Origin: CAZCZY01 sp964503525
GTDB taxonomy: Bacteria > Patescibacteriota > JAUYIX01
Direction: 5' to 3'
Length of the DNA stretch: 15,499 nucleotides
NCBI GenBank assembly: GCA_964503525.1
Contig: CAZCZY010000069.1
Span: 1 to 15,499, forward strand
Shown here: piece after piece, positions 6,137 through 13,245 of the stretch
Position numbering within the stretch: the stretch's first letter is position 1
How the letters are laid out: every line of letters starts with the position of its first letter
Translations under genes and position numbers: made by a program
The notes under the pieces: generated by a model
Databases searched by the model: none
The model's input: the letters and a program-made list of their open reading frames with translations, nothing else
Told to the model about the DNA's origin: nothing

Positions 6137-7285
6137 ATGCCAAACACACAAGACACAATGACCACGAGTGATCCAAAAAACCTAAAATCCAAGTTTATCC
6201 TTGACGAAGTGCTCAGCACGCAAAAGGAAATGGACTTGCAGGAGTTTGAACCGGTCCGTTTTGTTCAAGACTTACTTGCCGAACTTGATAGTCGTGCCCG
6301 CAACATAGTGCTAAAGCGCTTTGGGATAGAAGGTGGTCGTCCAAAAACCTTAGAAAGTCTTGGGCATGCCTACAGCATCACCCGCGAGCGCGTTCGGCAA
6401 ATAGAATCGCTCTCGCTCAAAGAAATTCGCAAAGGCAGCAAGTCACGACAACTTGCCCACATTAGTAAGTTGATTCACGGAACTCTTACCGATGCGGGCG
6501 GTATCATGGAACAGGAAACGTTGCTTGATTCATTGCTGGGTGAGGACCGCAGCTCACCGAGTAATCGTGCGGCTGTTTTATTTTTGCTTACTGTTTCTGA
6601 CGAAGTCACCAAATACCCCGAGGACGAACAACTAAAAAGTGTTTGGGCCTCAAACAAAGCGGCCTATGAGCGATTGGTCAATTTACTTACCACTGTGCAA
6701 AAAGTATTCACAGATGCGGGCAAGCCTATGGCATTTAGCGACGTGCAAGCCAAGGTGCAGGAAAACTGGCACGCGGGCTCAGAGCATCCACTCATTGAGG
6801 CGGAACTCAGAGCAGCTATCGCAACTTCTAAAACGATTGCAAAAAATCCATTTAGCGAGTTTGGTCTCGTTGACTGGAGCGATGTAATTCCCAAAGGTGT
6901 TCGTGACAAAGCCTACTTAGTTGTACGACGCTGGGGAAAACCGCTCCATTTTATGGAGATCACGGTAAAAATTAACGAAGCCAAGTTTGATAAGCGCAAG
7001 GCATTTCCGCAAACTGTTCACAACGAACTTATTAAAGACAAGCGTTTTGTCTTGGTTGGACGCGGAATTTATGCGCTCACAGAATGGGGATACACACCGG
7101 GTACCGTTGCGGACGTTTTGATAGATATTCTGCGAGATCATGGTGGCCCAATGGAGCGACAAGCTCTCTTGCGAGAAGTGCTCAAGCGCCGCCTAGTCAA
7201 ACGGAACACGGTCTTGATTGGCTTACAAGATAAAAATCGGTTTAAGCGCGTCGAGGGACAGCGCTACGATTTAGTAACTCGTTAA
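6137..7285 (+). CDS. Sigma-region-4 / HARE-HTH multi-winged-helix DNA-binding protein
   Basis: A 382-residue probable transcription factor. Residues about 44-100 resemble sigma70 region 4, with the recognition-helix hallmark ITRERVRQIE (81-90), but there is no region 2 or 3, so it is not a complete sigma factor. Residues about 257-318 look like a HARE-HTH winged helix, the fold also found in the RNA polymerase delta subunit (LVVRRWGKPLHFMEI ... GRGIYALTEWGY). The segments 110-172, 180-247 and 322-380 show the same helix-helix-strand rhythm (for example VFTDAGKPMAFSDVQAKV; ILRDHGGPMERQALLREVL), suggesting up to four winged helices in tandem. It may contact RNA polymerase near the -35 or modulate transcription. 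It leads a likely operon (gaps of 21 and 18 nt follow). The start could be 6137 (from P1) or 6158 (from P2). Neither has a Shine-Dalgarno. Confidence 0.82.
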   Translation: MPNTQDTMTTSDPKNLKSKFILDEVLSTQKEMDLQEFEPVRFVQDLLAELDSRARNIVLKRFGIEGGRPKTLESLGHAYSITRERVRQIESLSLKEIRKGSKSRQLAHISKLIHGTLTDAGGIMEQETLLDSLLGEDRSSPSNRAAVLFLLTVSDEVTKYPEDEQLKSVWASNKAAYERLVNLLTTVQKVFTDAGKPMAFSDVQAKVQENWHAGSEHPLIEAELRAAIATSKTIAKNPFSEFGLVDWSDVIPKGVRDKAYLVVRRWGKPLHFMEITVKINEAKFDKRKAFPQTVHNELIKDKRFVLVGRGIYALTEWGYTPGTVADVLIDILRDHGGPMERQALLREVLKRRLVKRNTVLIGLQDKNRFKRVEGQRYDLVTR

Positions 7286-7306
7286 ATTTAGGACTCGCTT
7301 CTTCCC

Positions 7307-8605
7307 ATGGATATTCTCGAAAGCATTCAAATCGCTTCGGGGCAAACCTTCCAGATGATCAGCTCAGTCTGGCGGGAGGGCTGGTTTGTATTTGTACCGG
7401 CAGTGCTGTTGTACATGACGTATTGGTACTGGATGGAGTACATGGCGTCGCAATTCATCAAGGATATCAAATGGGTCAATTTATCATTTGATGTCCCAGC
7501 CGAGAACGAGCAGAGCCCCAAAGTAATGGAGGAGTTTTTTAACGCGGTCCACTCGATTCAAGCAAAACCAAATTTCTTGGATCGGTTTTGGAAAGGGAAA
7601 ATACAGGAATGGATCTCGATTGAGATTGCCGGCATAAATGGCCAGGCAACTTTTATTATTCGCTGCCCCGACTACTATAAAGATCTGGTCGAGGCGCATT
7701 TGTTCGCTCAGTTTCCAGAAGTTGAAGTGCACCAAGTGGAAGATTATTCCCAAACAGTACCGGATAAGTTCAAAGAAGCGGGGTATGATCTGTTTGGAGC
7801 CGAGATGGTTTTGACCAACAAGGATTTCTACCCGATCCGAACCTATCCCTTCTTTGAACATATGTTGACCCAGCGCATAATCGATCCGATCTCGACACTG
7901 GCAGAAGTCATGAATAAACTTCGCACTGGCGAACAACTCTGGGTGCAATTTACGATTCGCCCCGTAATGACCACTTGGGCAGAAAAAGGGCGGGAGTTTG
8001 CGAAAGAGTTAATGGGGCAAGAACCGGCCGTCTCCAACCCTGCAATTTTGGAAGCACTCGGTAAAGCCGGGGATGTCGCCTCAACTGTTGCGGGTATAAC
8101 TAGTGAGGCGGGTGCGGACGAAAATTTTCCGACAGGTGCTTTCTTAATGGCTCCGGGCGAACGGAAAGTTGTTGAGGCAGTTGAGCGCAATGTTTCTAAA
8201 CTCGCATTTGAGTTTAAGTGTCGACTCCTATATGTCGCGCAAAAACCTGTTTTTGATAAACGCCGCTTTAACGCAACCATGGGCGTGTTTAAACAGTTCA
8301 ATTCGTACGACATGAACGGCTTTAAACCCTATAAGCGCACGTTTACTAAAGTTGAATATTTCTTTCCTAAGCCACGGGTTTTTGCGCGACAAAAAGCATT
8401 GCTCAGAGGGTACAAGACGCGCAGTTGGTCGGTGGGGACAAAGCCGGCGATATTAACCACAGAATCCTTGGCCACGATATTTCATATACCGCACTTAACG
8501 GTTAAGGCACCAAGCATGACGCGCACGCTGTCTAAAAAAGGCAGCGCACCGGCCAACCTACCCATTGCCGAGTATGGCGTGGGACCCGTACCGCAGCCGC
8601 TCTAA
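7307..8605 (+). CDS. Unrecognised membrane-anchored protein, partner of the VirD4-like ATPase
   Basis: The protein is 432 residues with one clear membrane segment near the N-terminus (about 26-46, WFVFVPAVLLYMTYWYW). A large soluble domain follows that is probably cytoplasmic, since no signal peptide or further hydrophobic segment is seen. The soluble part begins with INLSFDVPAE-like sequence (WVNLSFDVPAE, 56-66) and contains segments such as IEIAGINGQATFIIRCP and WVQFTIRPV that suggest alternating strands of an alpha/beta fold. I do not recognise a named family. It sits 21 nt after the regulator and 18 nt before the ATPase, so the three are probably co-transcribed. By analogy with conjugation systems, where the coupling ATPase is held at the membrane by its own or a partner's TM helices, it may anchor the ATPase, which itself has no visible TM helix. 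That role is inference. Confidence 0.85.
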   Translation: MDILESIQIASGQTFQMISSVWREGWFVFVPAVLLYMTYWYWMEYMASQFIKDIKWVNLSFDVPAENEQSPKVMEEFFNAVHSIQAKPNFLDRFWKGKIQEWISIEIAGINGQATFIIRCPDYYKDLVEAHLFAQFPEVEVHQVEDYSQTVPDKFKEAGYDLFGAEMVLTNKDFYPIRTYPFFEHMLTQRIIDPISTLAEVMNKLRTGEQLWVQFTIRPVMTTWAEKGREFAKELMGQEPAVSNPAILEALGKAGDVASTVAGITSEAGADENFPTGAFLMAPGERKVVEAVERNVSKLAFEFKCRLLYVAQKPVFDKRRFNATMGVFKQFNSYDMNGFKPYKRTFTKVEYFFPKPRVFARQKALLRGYKTRSWSVGTKPAILTTESLATIFHIPHLTVKAPSMTRTLSKKGSAPANLPIAEYGVGPVPQPL

Positions 8606-8623
8606 TTATTGGATCACATCACC

Positions 8624-10690
8624 ATGGACGAACTCAAACCAAAAAAAATACTGGCCGCATTACCCAAGGATATTACGTTGTTTGCCAAGACGAGTTTTCG
8701 CGGAGAAGACAAACCCTTTGGTATTAAGCGCGATGACCGACGGAAGCACGTTTACTTGATTGGAAAAACCGGCATGGGAAAAACAACCATGCTGCAAAAC
8801 ATGATCATCGGGGATATTTTAGCGGGTAATGGTGTGGCGATTGTTGACCCGCACGGTGACGTCGCGGAAGATATTTTAGATTTTATTCCGGATTCACGCG
8901 CCAATGATGTTGTCTACTTTGATCCTTCGGACCTGGAATTTCCGATAGCATTTAATGTTTTTGAACAGGTTGCGACCGAACATAAATACCTTGTGGCCTC
9001 GGGTTTAGTTGGTGTCTTCAAAAAATTGTACGCCGAGTCTTGGGGTCCACGGCTAGAATATATTTTGCGTAATACCTTACTTGCGCTTTTGGATTACCCG
9101 CAGGCCACGCTTCTCGGAGTGCTCCGCATGCTCGCCGATAAAAAATATCGCAACGACGTTATCGAACAAATCCAGGACCCCGTCGTCAAAAGTTTTTGGG
9201 TTGATGAATTTTCAAACTACAACGAAAAGTTTAGGTCCGAGGCTATCGCTCCAATCCAAAACAAGGTTGGTCAATTTTTGTCGAGTGCAATTATTCGCAA
9301 CATTGTTGGACAAGTAAAATCGAGCTTTGACCTACGCGACATCATGGACAACAAAAAGATCCTCATCTTGAGTATGTCCAAAGGGCGCATCGGAGAAGAT
9401 AACGCTGCGTTGCTTGGTTCGATGATGATCACAAAAATACAGTTGGCGGCAATGTCGCGCGCAAATATTGTCGAAGAAAAACGTGAGGATTTTTATTTGT
9501 ACGTTGATGAATTTCAAAACTTTGCTACGGAATCATTTGCCAGCATTTTATCTGAAGCGCGTAAATACCGCCTCAATTTGACGATGGCGCACCAGTATAT
9601 CGAGCAAATGAGCGAGGAAGTACAAGCGGCGGTCTTTGGTAACGTCGGAACGCTCGTGGTTTTTAGAGTCGGCGCCAAAGATGCAGAATTTTTAGAACAA
9701 GAGTTTGATCCAATCTTTTTGCTGCAGGACTTGGTTAATTTGCCCGCACACAACGTGTACTTAAAATTGATGATTGACGGAATGACCAGTCCTGGTTTTT
9801 CTGCCACAACGCTGCCGCGGCTTGAGGAATATCGTACAAATAATCGCGCCAAAGTGACTGCCATCTCCCGGGAACGCTATGGGCGTCCGAGAGAGATTGT
9901 GGAAGATCGCATAAAGCGCTGGTCCGGCGTTACCTTCCAAGGTGTCGCGTTTGGAGAGTCACGTAAGTTTGCGACGGCCGAAGAGCGCATGCAGTACAAA
10001 TTAACTTTGCGCGATGCGCAGGCAAAAGGCCTCCCACTGCCCGAAGAAGAACGCGAAATGTTTAATGCGGTCTGTGCGACTTGCAATAAAGTCATCAAGG
10101 TGCCGTTTAAGCCAGATAGTGTTCGGCCGGTATATTGCAAGGACTGCTTGCCCGCAGCGCAAAAAGAAAAGGAGCGCACAGGCGGTGGCCGTGATTTTGG
10201 ACGAGGCGATTCGGGACGTGGGCGCGACCAAGGGCGTGGGAGAGATTTTGATAATCGACGTGAGCCAAGTAGAGACGAACCTCGGCGTGAGCCTGTCCAG
10301 CGCCGAGATGATCGGCCGCGGTATGATGATCGACCACGCGACGATCGCCCAACTTCGTTTCAAGCACGGCCACCACGTCCGGGACGACGTGAGCGTGAGC
10401 GTGATCGTCCAAGCCCTAGTCGGTCCTCTGGAATGCCAGCAGGTTTGCCGCCAGGAGCGGTACCCGTTGCCCCAGCAGCCGCAGCACCAAAACCAATGTC
10501 GCTAAAAGAGGCGCTGGCGCCATATAAAGAAAAACTGGCGACTAGGGAAAAAATTCCTCAACCTCCAACACCACCACCAGTCCGCACCAATCCTTCTTCA
10601 CCGGGACCATCCGCGACACAAAGGCGGCCTCAGAGTGGCCAGCCGCAAAGTGGTCAGTTGTCAGAGGACACGCCGATTTCGTTTGATTAG
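8624..10690 (+). CDS. VirD4/TraG-like DNA-translocation ATPase with C-terminal zinc ribbon and Arg/Gly-rich tail
   Basis: A 688-residue P-loop ATPase of the HerA/FtsK-VirD4 group. Walker A is GKTGMGKT (47-54), followed by VAIVDPHGD. Walker B is YLYVDEFQ with Asp295 and Glu296, then the sensor-like region EARKYRLNLTMAHQY. Such enzymes move DNA, or protein-DNA complexes, in conjugation-type systems. Unlike classical VirD4 there is no N-terminal TM pair. After the ATPase come a zinc ribbon, Cys484-X2-Cys487-X17-Cys505-X2-Cys508, an Arg/Gly/Asp-rich disordered tract (about 518-600), a Pro-rich segment and a short conserved-looking helix MSLKEALAPYKEKLA (625 on). The tail could bind nucleic acid. 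The ATG at 8624 is preferred to a TTG at 8609. No relaxase or other type IV secretion genes occur nearby. Family assignment is firm; the transported substrate is unknown. Confidence 0.92.
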   Translation: MDELKPKKILAALPKDITLFAKTSFRGEDKPFGIKRDDRRKHVYLIGKTGMGKTTMLQNMIIGDILAGNGVAIVDPHGDVAEDILDFIPDSRANDVVYFDPSDLEFPIAFNVFEQVATEHKYLVASGLVGVFKKLYAESWGPRLEYILRNTLLALLDYPQATLLGVLRMLADKKYRNDVIEQIQDPVVKSFWVDEFSNYNEKFRSEAIAPIQNKVGQFLSSAIIRNIVGQVKSSFDLRDIMDNKKILILSMSKGRIGEDNAALLGSMMITKIQLAAMSRANIVEEKREDFYLYVDEFQNFATESFASILSEARKYRLNLTMAHQYIEQMSEEVQAAVFGNVGTLVVFRVGAKDAEFLEQEFDPIFLLQDLVNLPAHNVYLKLMIDGMTSPGFSATTLPRLEEYRTNNRAKVTAISRERYGRPREIVEDRIKRWSGVTFQGVAFGESRKFATAEERMQYKLTLRDAQAKGLPLPEEEREMFNAVCATCNKVIKVPFKPDSVRPVYCKDCLPAAQKEKERTGGGRDFGRGDSGRGRDQGRGRDFDNRREPSRDEPRREPVQRRDDRPRYDDRPRDDRPTSFQARPPRPGRRERERDRPSPSRSSGMPAGLPPGAVPVAPAAAAPKPMSLKEALAPYKEKLATREKIPQPPTPPPVRTNPSSPGPSATQRRPQSGQPQSGQLSEDTPISFD

Positions 10691-10740
10691 GGTTTCGTCC
10701 GCTTGATTAGGAATTTGTTGGCTTGAATAGTAGTTTGTTC
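10681..10740 (+). repeat. Three tandem imperfect copies of a 20-bp unit before mnmA
   Basis: The copies are GTTTGATTAGGGTTTCGTCC (10681-10700), GCTTGATTAGGAATTTGTTG (10701-10720) and GCTTGAATAGTAGTTTGTTC (10721-10740). They share the core TTGATTAG or TTGAATAG at exactly 20-bp periodicity, about two helical turns. Copy 1 holds the stop codon of the ATPase gene, and the array ends 8 bp before the mnmA -35 box. Confidence 0.75.
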
Positions 10741-10748
10741 GTGCCCGG

Positions 10749-10777
10749 TTGAAACACTGTGCGACAAACAGTAGGGT
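10749..10777 (+). promoter_or_regulatory. mnmA promoter, leaderless arrangement
   Basis: TTGAAA (10749-10754, 5/6), exactly 17 nt, TAGGGT (10772-10777, 3/6), then 7 nt to the ATG at 10785. The first three bases of the -35 are also an in-frame TTG, which a gene finder could mistake for the mnmA start. Confidence 0.62.
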
Positions 10778-10784
10778 AGTACGG

Positions 10785-12026
10785 ATGCTGGCACAAAAAT
10801 TACAACCAAAATCTCCGCGCGTTGTCGTCGGTTTATCGGGAGGCGTGGATAGTTCCGTTACAGCGGCCCTACTCAAGGCCGAGGGATACTCGCTAGCGGG
10901 TGTTTTTTACGAACTTTGGTCACCAACGGCCAAGACGGGCAAGGGATGGGAAAATAATTGCTGCTCGTTGGAAGCGTACCGCGATGCGCAACGCGTTGCG
11001 GATAAACTTAAAATTCCACTATTTAGAGCCAACATCGCGGCAGAATTTAAGACAACAGTAGTAGACCATTTTTTGGCTGAGTATGCGGCCGGAAGAACAC
11101 CTAACCCCTGTATTGTGTGCAATACGGAATTACGTTTTGGTTTGATGATGGATCGCGCTTTGCAAAAATTTGGCGCGGATTATTTTGCGACAGGACACTA
11201 CTCTATTAGGGATACTGTTGATAGTTGGCACCAAAAAAATGTTTTAGACGAAATGCAAGTTGAAGAGATACGCACAAAAGACCTCTCGGAGCGGCATCGT
11301 TTACTCGCGAGTCCGGACGAACAAAAAGATCAAAGTTATTTCTTATATCGCTTATCGCAGCGACAATTGGGACGAGTTCTTTTTCCGGTTGGAGGGATGA
11401 TTAAGAAAGATGTTCGTGTCATGGCTAAAAAAATGGGCTTACCGACTGCGTCCAAACATGATTCGCAGCAAATCTGCTTTGTGCCACATGGTGGCGTAGC
11501 GGCTTTTTTACGCGAGGCGCTGGCCGTTACGCCTGGTGCCGTTGTATCAACGGCAGGGCGACCGCTCGGCCAACACCCAGGTGCCGCGCTTGTGACCGTG
11601 GGCCAGCGCCGGGGGATTGGTTCCCTCGGTAACTCGCCGCACTATGTTGTCAAAAAAGATGTTGAGCAAAATGTTGTGGAAGTTACTGATGATAGAAATG
11701 ACTTGCGCCTGCAATTGGCTGAGGTTGTGCTTGAGCGACCGGTGTTGGATCAGGCGACTATCGCAGAAGATAATTTGTCGGCGAGAAAAAATATCCTGGC
11801 ACGAGGTCGGCACGGACAAAAACTTTTTTCAGTGGAGCTGGTGTACGCGCAGGGCGCATGGCATGTTCGTGCCAAAGAAAAAGTTGGAATGCTCGCGAGT
11901 GGACAGTCACTTGTTATTTACCGGCAAAGTTTGCAGGGGCTTGAAGTCCTTGGTGGCGGGATTATCAAAAAAGCATTGAGTTGCGCTACCATACCGGTAC
12001 ATGAACCTGCATTGGCTACAAGATGA
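10785..12026 (+). CDS. mnmA: tRNA-specific 2-thiouridylase MnmA
   Basis: MnmA adds sulfur to the wobble uridine U34 of tRNAs for Lys, Glu and Gln, using ATP to adenylate the base and a persulfide sulfur donor. The protein is 413 residues. The PP-loop SGGVDSS lies at 18-24. The first catalytic Cys is Cys112 in NPCIVCN (Cys109 is at the neighbouring position, as in many bacteria). FATGHYS and DQSYFL follow, and the second catalytic Cys, Cys231, is in DSQQICFV. The central domain has VTVGQRRGIG, and the C-terminal barrel ends at about GGGII. It is longer than E. coli MnmA (368), with an extra segment near SWHQKNVLDEMQVEEIR and about 17 residues past the barrel. The ATG at 10785 is chosen, 7 nt after a -10 box; a TTG 12 codons upstream is part of the -35. 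Its last 26 nt overlap the next gene. Confidence 0.96.
   Translation: MLAQKLQPKSPRVVVGLSGGVDSSVTAALLKAEGYSLAGVFYELWSPTAKTGKGWENNCCSLEAYRDAQRVADKLKIPLFRANIAAEFKTTVVDHFLAEYAAGRTPNPCIVCNTELRFGLMMDRALQKFGADYFATGHYSIRDTVDSWHQKNVLDEMQVEEIRTKDLSERHRLLASPDEQKDQSYFLYRLSQRQLGRVLFPVGGMIKKDVRVMAKKMGLPTASKHDSQQICFVPHGGVAAFLREALAVTPGAVVSTAGRPLGQHPGAALVTVGQRRGIGSLGNSPHYVVKKDVEQNVVEVTDDRNDLRLQLAEVVLERPVLDQATIAEDNLSARKNILARGRHGQKLFSVELVYAQGAWHVRAKEKVGMLASGQSLVIYRQSLQGLEVLGGGIIKKALSCATIPVHEPALATR
11987..11992 (+). promoter_or_regulatory. -10 box inside the end of mnmA for the coiled-coil gene
   Basis: TACCAT (4/6) ends 8 nt before the ATG at 12001, the spacing seen before other genes here. The -35 region is weak (3/6 at 17-nt spacing). 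No Shine-Dalgarno is visible, so an internal leaderless promoter is plausible, though translation could also depend on mnmA. Confidence 0.4.
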
Positions 12027-13179
12027 ACCTGGGCCGGCACCCACAACTCCCGCCGGTGGTGAGGGTGGTATAGGTGGCGACACGGGCGGTGCTGGCGGTG
12101 GTGAGACTGTGCGTGGCGATTCTGCACCGCCACAACGCTTTGCCGGCGACGTGCCCTTGGGAAAAGGGACTGACGAAGGTGGCCCCGCGAGGACTCGCGA
12201 GGAAGTTTTTAGGCGCGAACACGATGCATTGGTAAAGGGTTCTGCAGAAGTTCAGGACATTAAAAGTCGCGAGCGTGCAACCCGCACCTTTATCGAATCA
12301 GAAGTAGAGCGACTCGCACCGCGCAAAGCGGCCATCGAACAAGCCAAAGCCGGGCGGGCAGGTGCCGCTGCACAAAGAAAAAGCGACGCAGCTTCGCGCA
12401 CCTCTGCATTTAGAGAAGAACAAAAAGCACTCGTTGAAGAGCGTAAGGGGCGGGAGGCGCAGCGCCGTGCCGACGAAGAAAAAAAACTTGACGAACATCG
12501 TGAGGAATTAAAGCAACGTCAGGCAGCACAGCGGGGTGACTCTGCCGGTTTAACGGTGCAGCAAAAAACTGCACAAGCACGAGTCGTGCATCAGGCCACG
12601 CAATTTATCACCAAAGCACGCGAGGATGTAAAAAATCGTATCCACACCTTGGATCGAACTATTTCTACTAGCGATAGTCGTCGCAAAGAAATCACTAATC
12701 AACTCAAGGAGTTACAGCGTGATGTCACTAAGACTGAGCGTGCAGTAAAAACTGAAAAAAAAGATATCGACCGAGTCCAGCACGAGCTGAGAGACATTCA
12801 ATCGCAGCGTCGCGAAGTGATGACCGAGACCGGTAAAAAAACTCGTAAAGATATTGCAACGGAAGTTTCGAAGCTCGACCGGCAGCGCTTTAAACTAGAA
12901 AATGAGGTTCGTACACTCGAGCGGTTTGTTTCGCGCGATGCACGAGTTGATCAACGTTCATCTCAAGATCTAAACACCCTCAAACGCGAATTACGCGAAC
13001 TTGAGGCAAAGACACCTCGTTTGGAACTCGAGTTTCGCGAGCTATCAGATCTTATGCGGGAGATTGAACGTGCACGCTTTGGTAAAGATCCAATTAGTGC
13101 ATTGCAAAAACTCAATTACGAACTAGAAAAGCAGGGGATTCACATGCCCGGGGTCGCAAATATCCGACCTGCGACCTGA
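12001..13179 (+). CDS. Unrecognised cytoplasmic coiled-coil protein
   Basis: I do not recognise this 392-residue protein. Residues 1-60 are Gly/Pro-rich and probably disordered (GGEGGIGGDTGGAGGGE). From about 82 to 360 it is highly charged, rich in Lys, Arg, Glu and Gln, with long heptad-like helices (about 82-118, 135-178, 205-275, 285-360) broken by short Gly/Ser segments. The C-terminus is short and less charged (ALQKLNYELEKQGIHMPG). No Cys, signal peptide or membrane segment is seen. This composition fits a cytoplasmic scaffold, but nothing names a function; resemblance to SMC or Rad50 arms would be compositional only, as no ATPase heads are present. It begins inside the last 26 nt of mnmA, in another frame, and lies upstream of alaS. 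The reading frame keeps consistent codon use over 1.2 kb, so it is a real gene. Confidence 0.85.
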   Translation: MNLHWLQDEPGPAPTTPAGGEGGIGGDTGGAGGGETVRGDSAPPQRFAGDVPLGKGTDEGGPARTREEVFRREHDALVKGSAEVQDIKSRERATRTFIESEVERLAPRKAAIEQAKAGRAGAAAQRKSDAASRTSAFREEQKALVEERKGREAQRRADEEKKLDEHREELKQRQAAQRGDSAGLTVQQKTAQARVVHQATQFITKAREDVKNRIHTLDRTISTSDSRRKEITNQLKELQRDVTKTERAVKTEKKDIDRVQHELRDIQSQRREVMTETGKKTRKDIATEVSKLDRQRFKLENEVRTLERFVSRDARVDQRSSQDLNTLKRELRELEAKTPRLELEFRELSDLMREIERARFGKDPISALQKLNYELEKQGIHMPGVANIRPAT

Positions 13180-13209
13180 GCTGCGCTTTGAGGGTTTTGT
13201 GGCGAAGCC

Positions 13210-13231
13210 TGGCATTGGCCGGCCGTGGCAT
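13210..13231 (+). repeat. Direct repeat TGGCAT flanking a GGCCGGCC palindrome before alaS
   Basis: TGGCAT at 13210-13215 and 13226-13231 flanks the 8-bp palindrome GGCCGGCC (13217-13224), immediately upstream of the alaS -10. The spot is where an operator or activator site would lie, but the elements are short and may be chance. Confidence 0.3.
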
Positions 13232-13239
13232 GTTAGCCT
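13231..13239 (+). promoter_or_regulatory. alaS extended -10 promoter, leaderless arrangement
   Basis: TGT followed by TAGCCT (13234-13239) fits an extended -10 (TGn plus hexamer), which can act without a good -35; none is visible. Six nt separate it from the ATG at 13246, and no Shine-Dalgarno is present. Confidence 0.5.
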
Positions 13240-13245
13240 CTCTGC

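Noticed and set aside
7484..8313. Two long minus-strand frames (154 and 156 residues) opposite the membrane-protein gene
   Set aside because: The plus strand carries a continuous 432-residue frame in an operon; the antisense frames overlap each other and lack ribosome sites.
8609..8623. TTG at 8609 as start of the VirD4-like ATPase
   Set aside because: It adds five residues (MDHIT) with no Shine-Dalgarno or promoter spacing; the ATG at 8624 follows directly and is the ordinary choice.
10014..10505. 163-residue plus-strand frame overlapping the ATPase tail, and a His/Val-rich antisense frame at 10107-10412
   Set aside because: Both arise from the skewed Arg/Gly/Asp codons of the tail. The ATPase frame continues through with the zinc ribbon and C-terminal helix.
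13180..13245. T-box riboswitch in front of alaS
   Set aside because: Only 66 bases separate the genes, with no room for a T-box specifier stem and antiterminator, and a -10 box sits 6 nt before the ATG.
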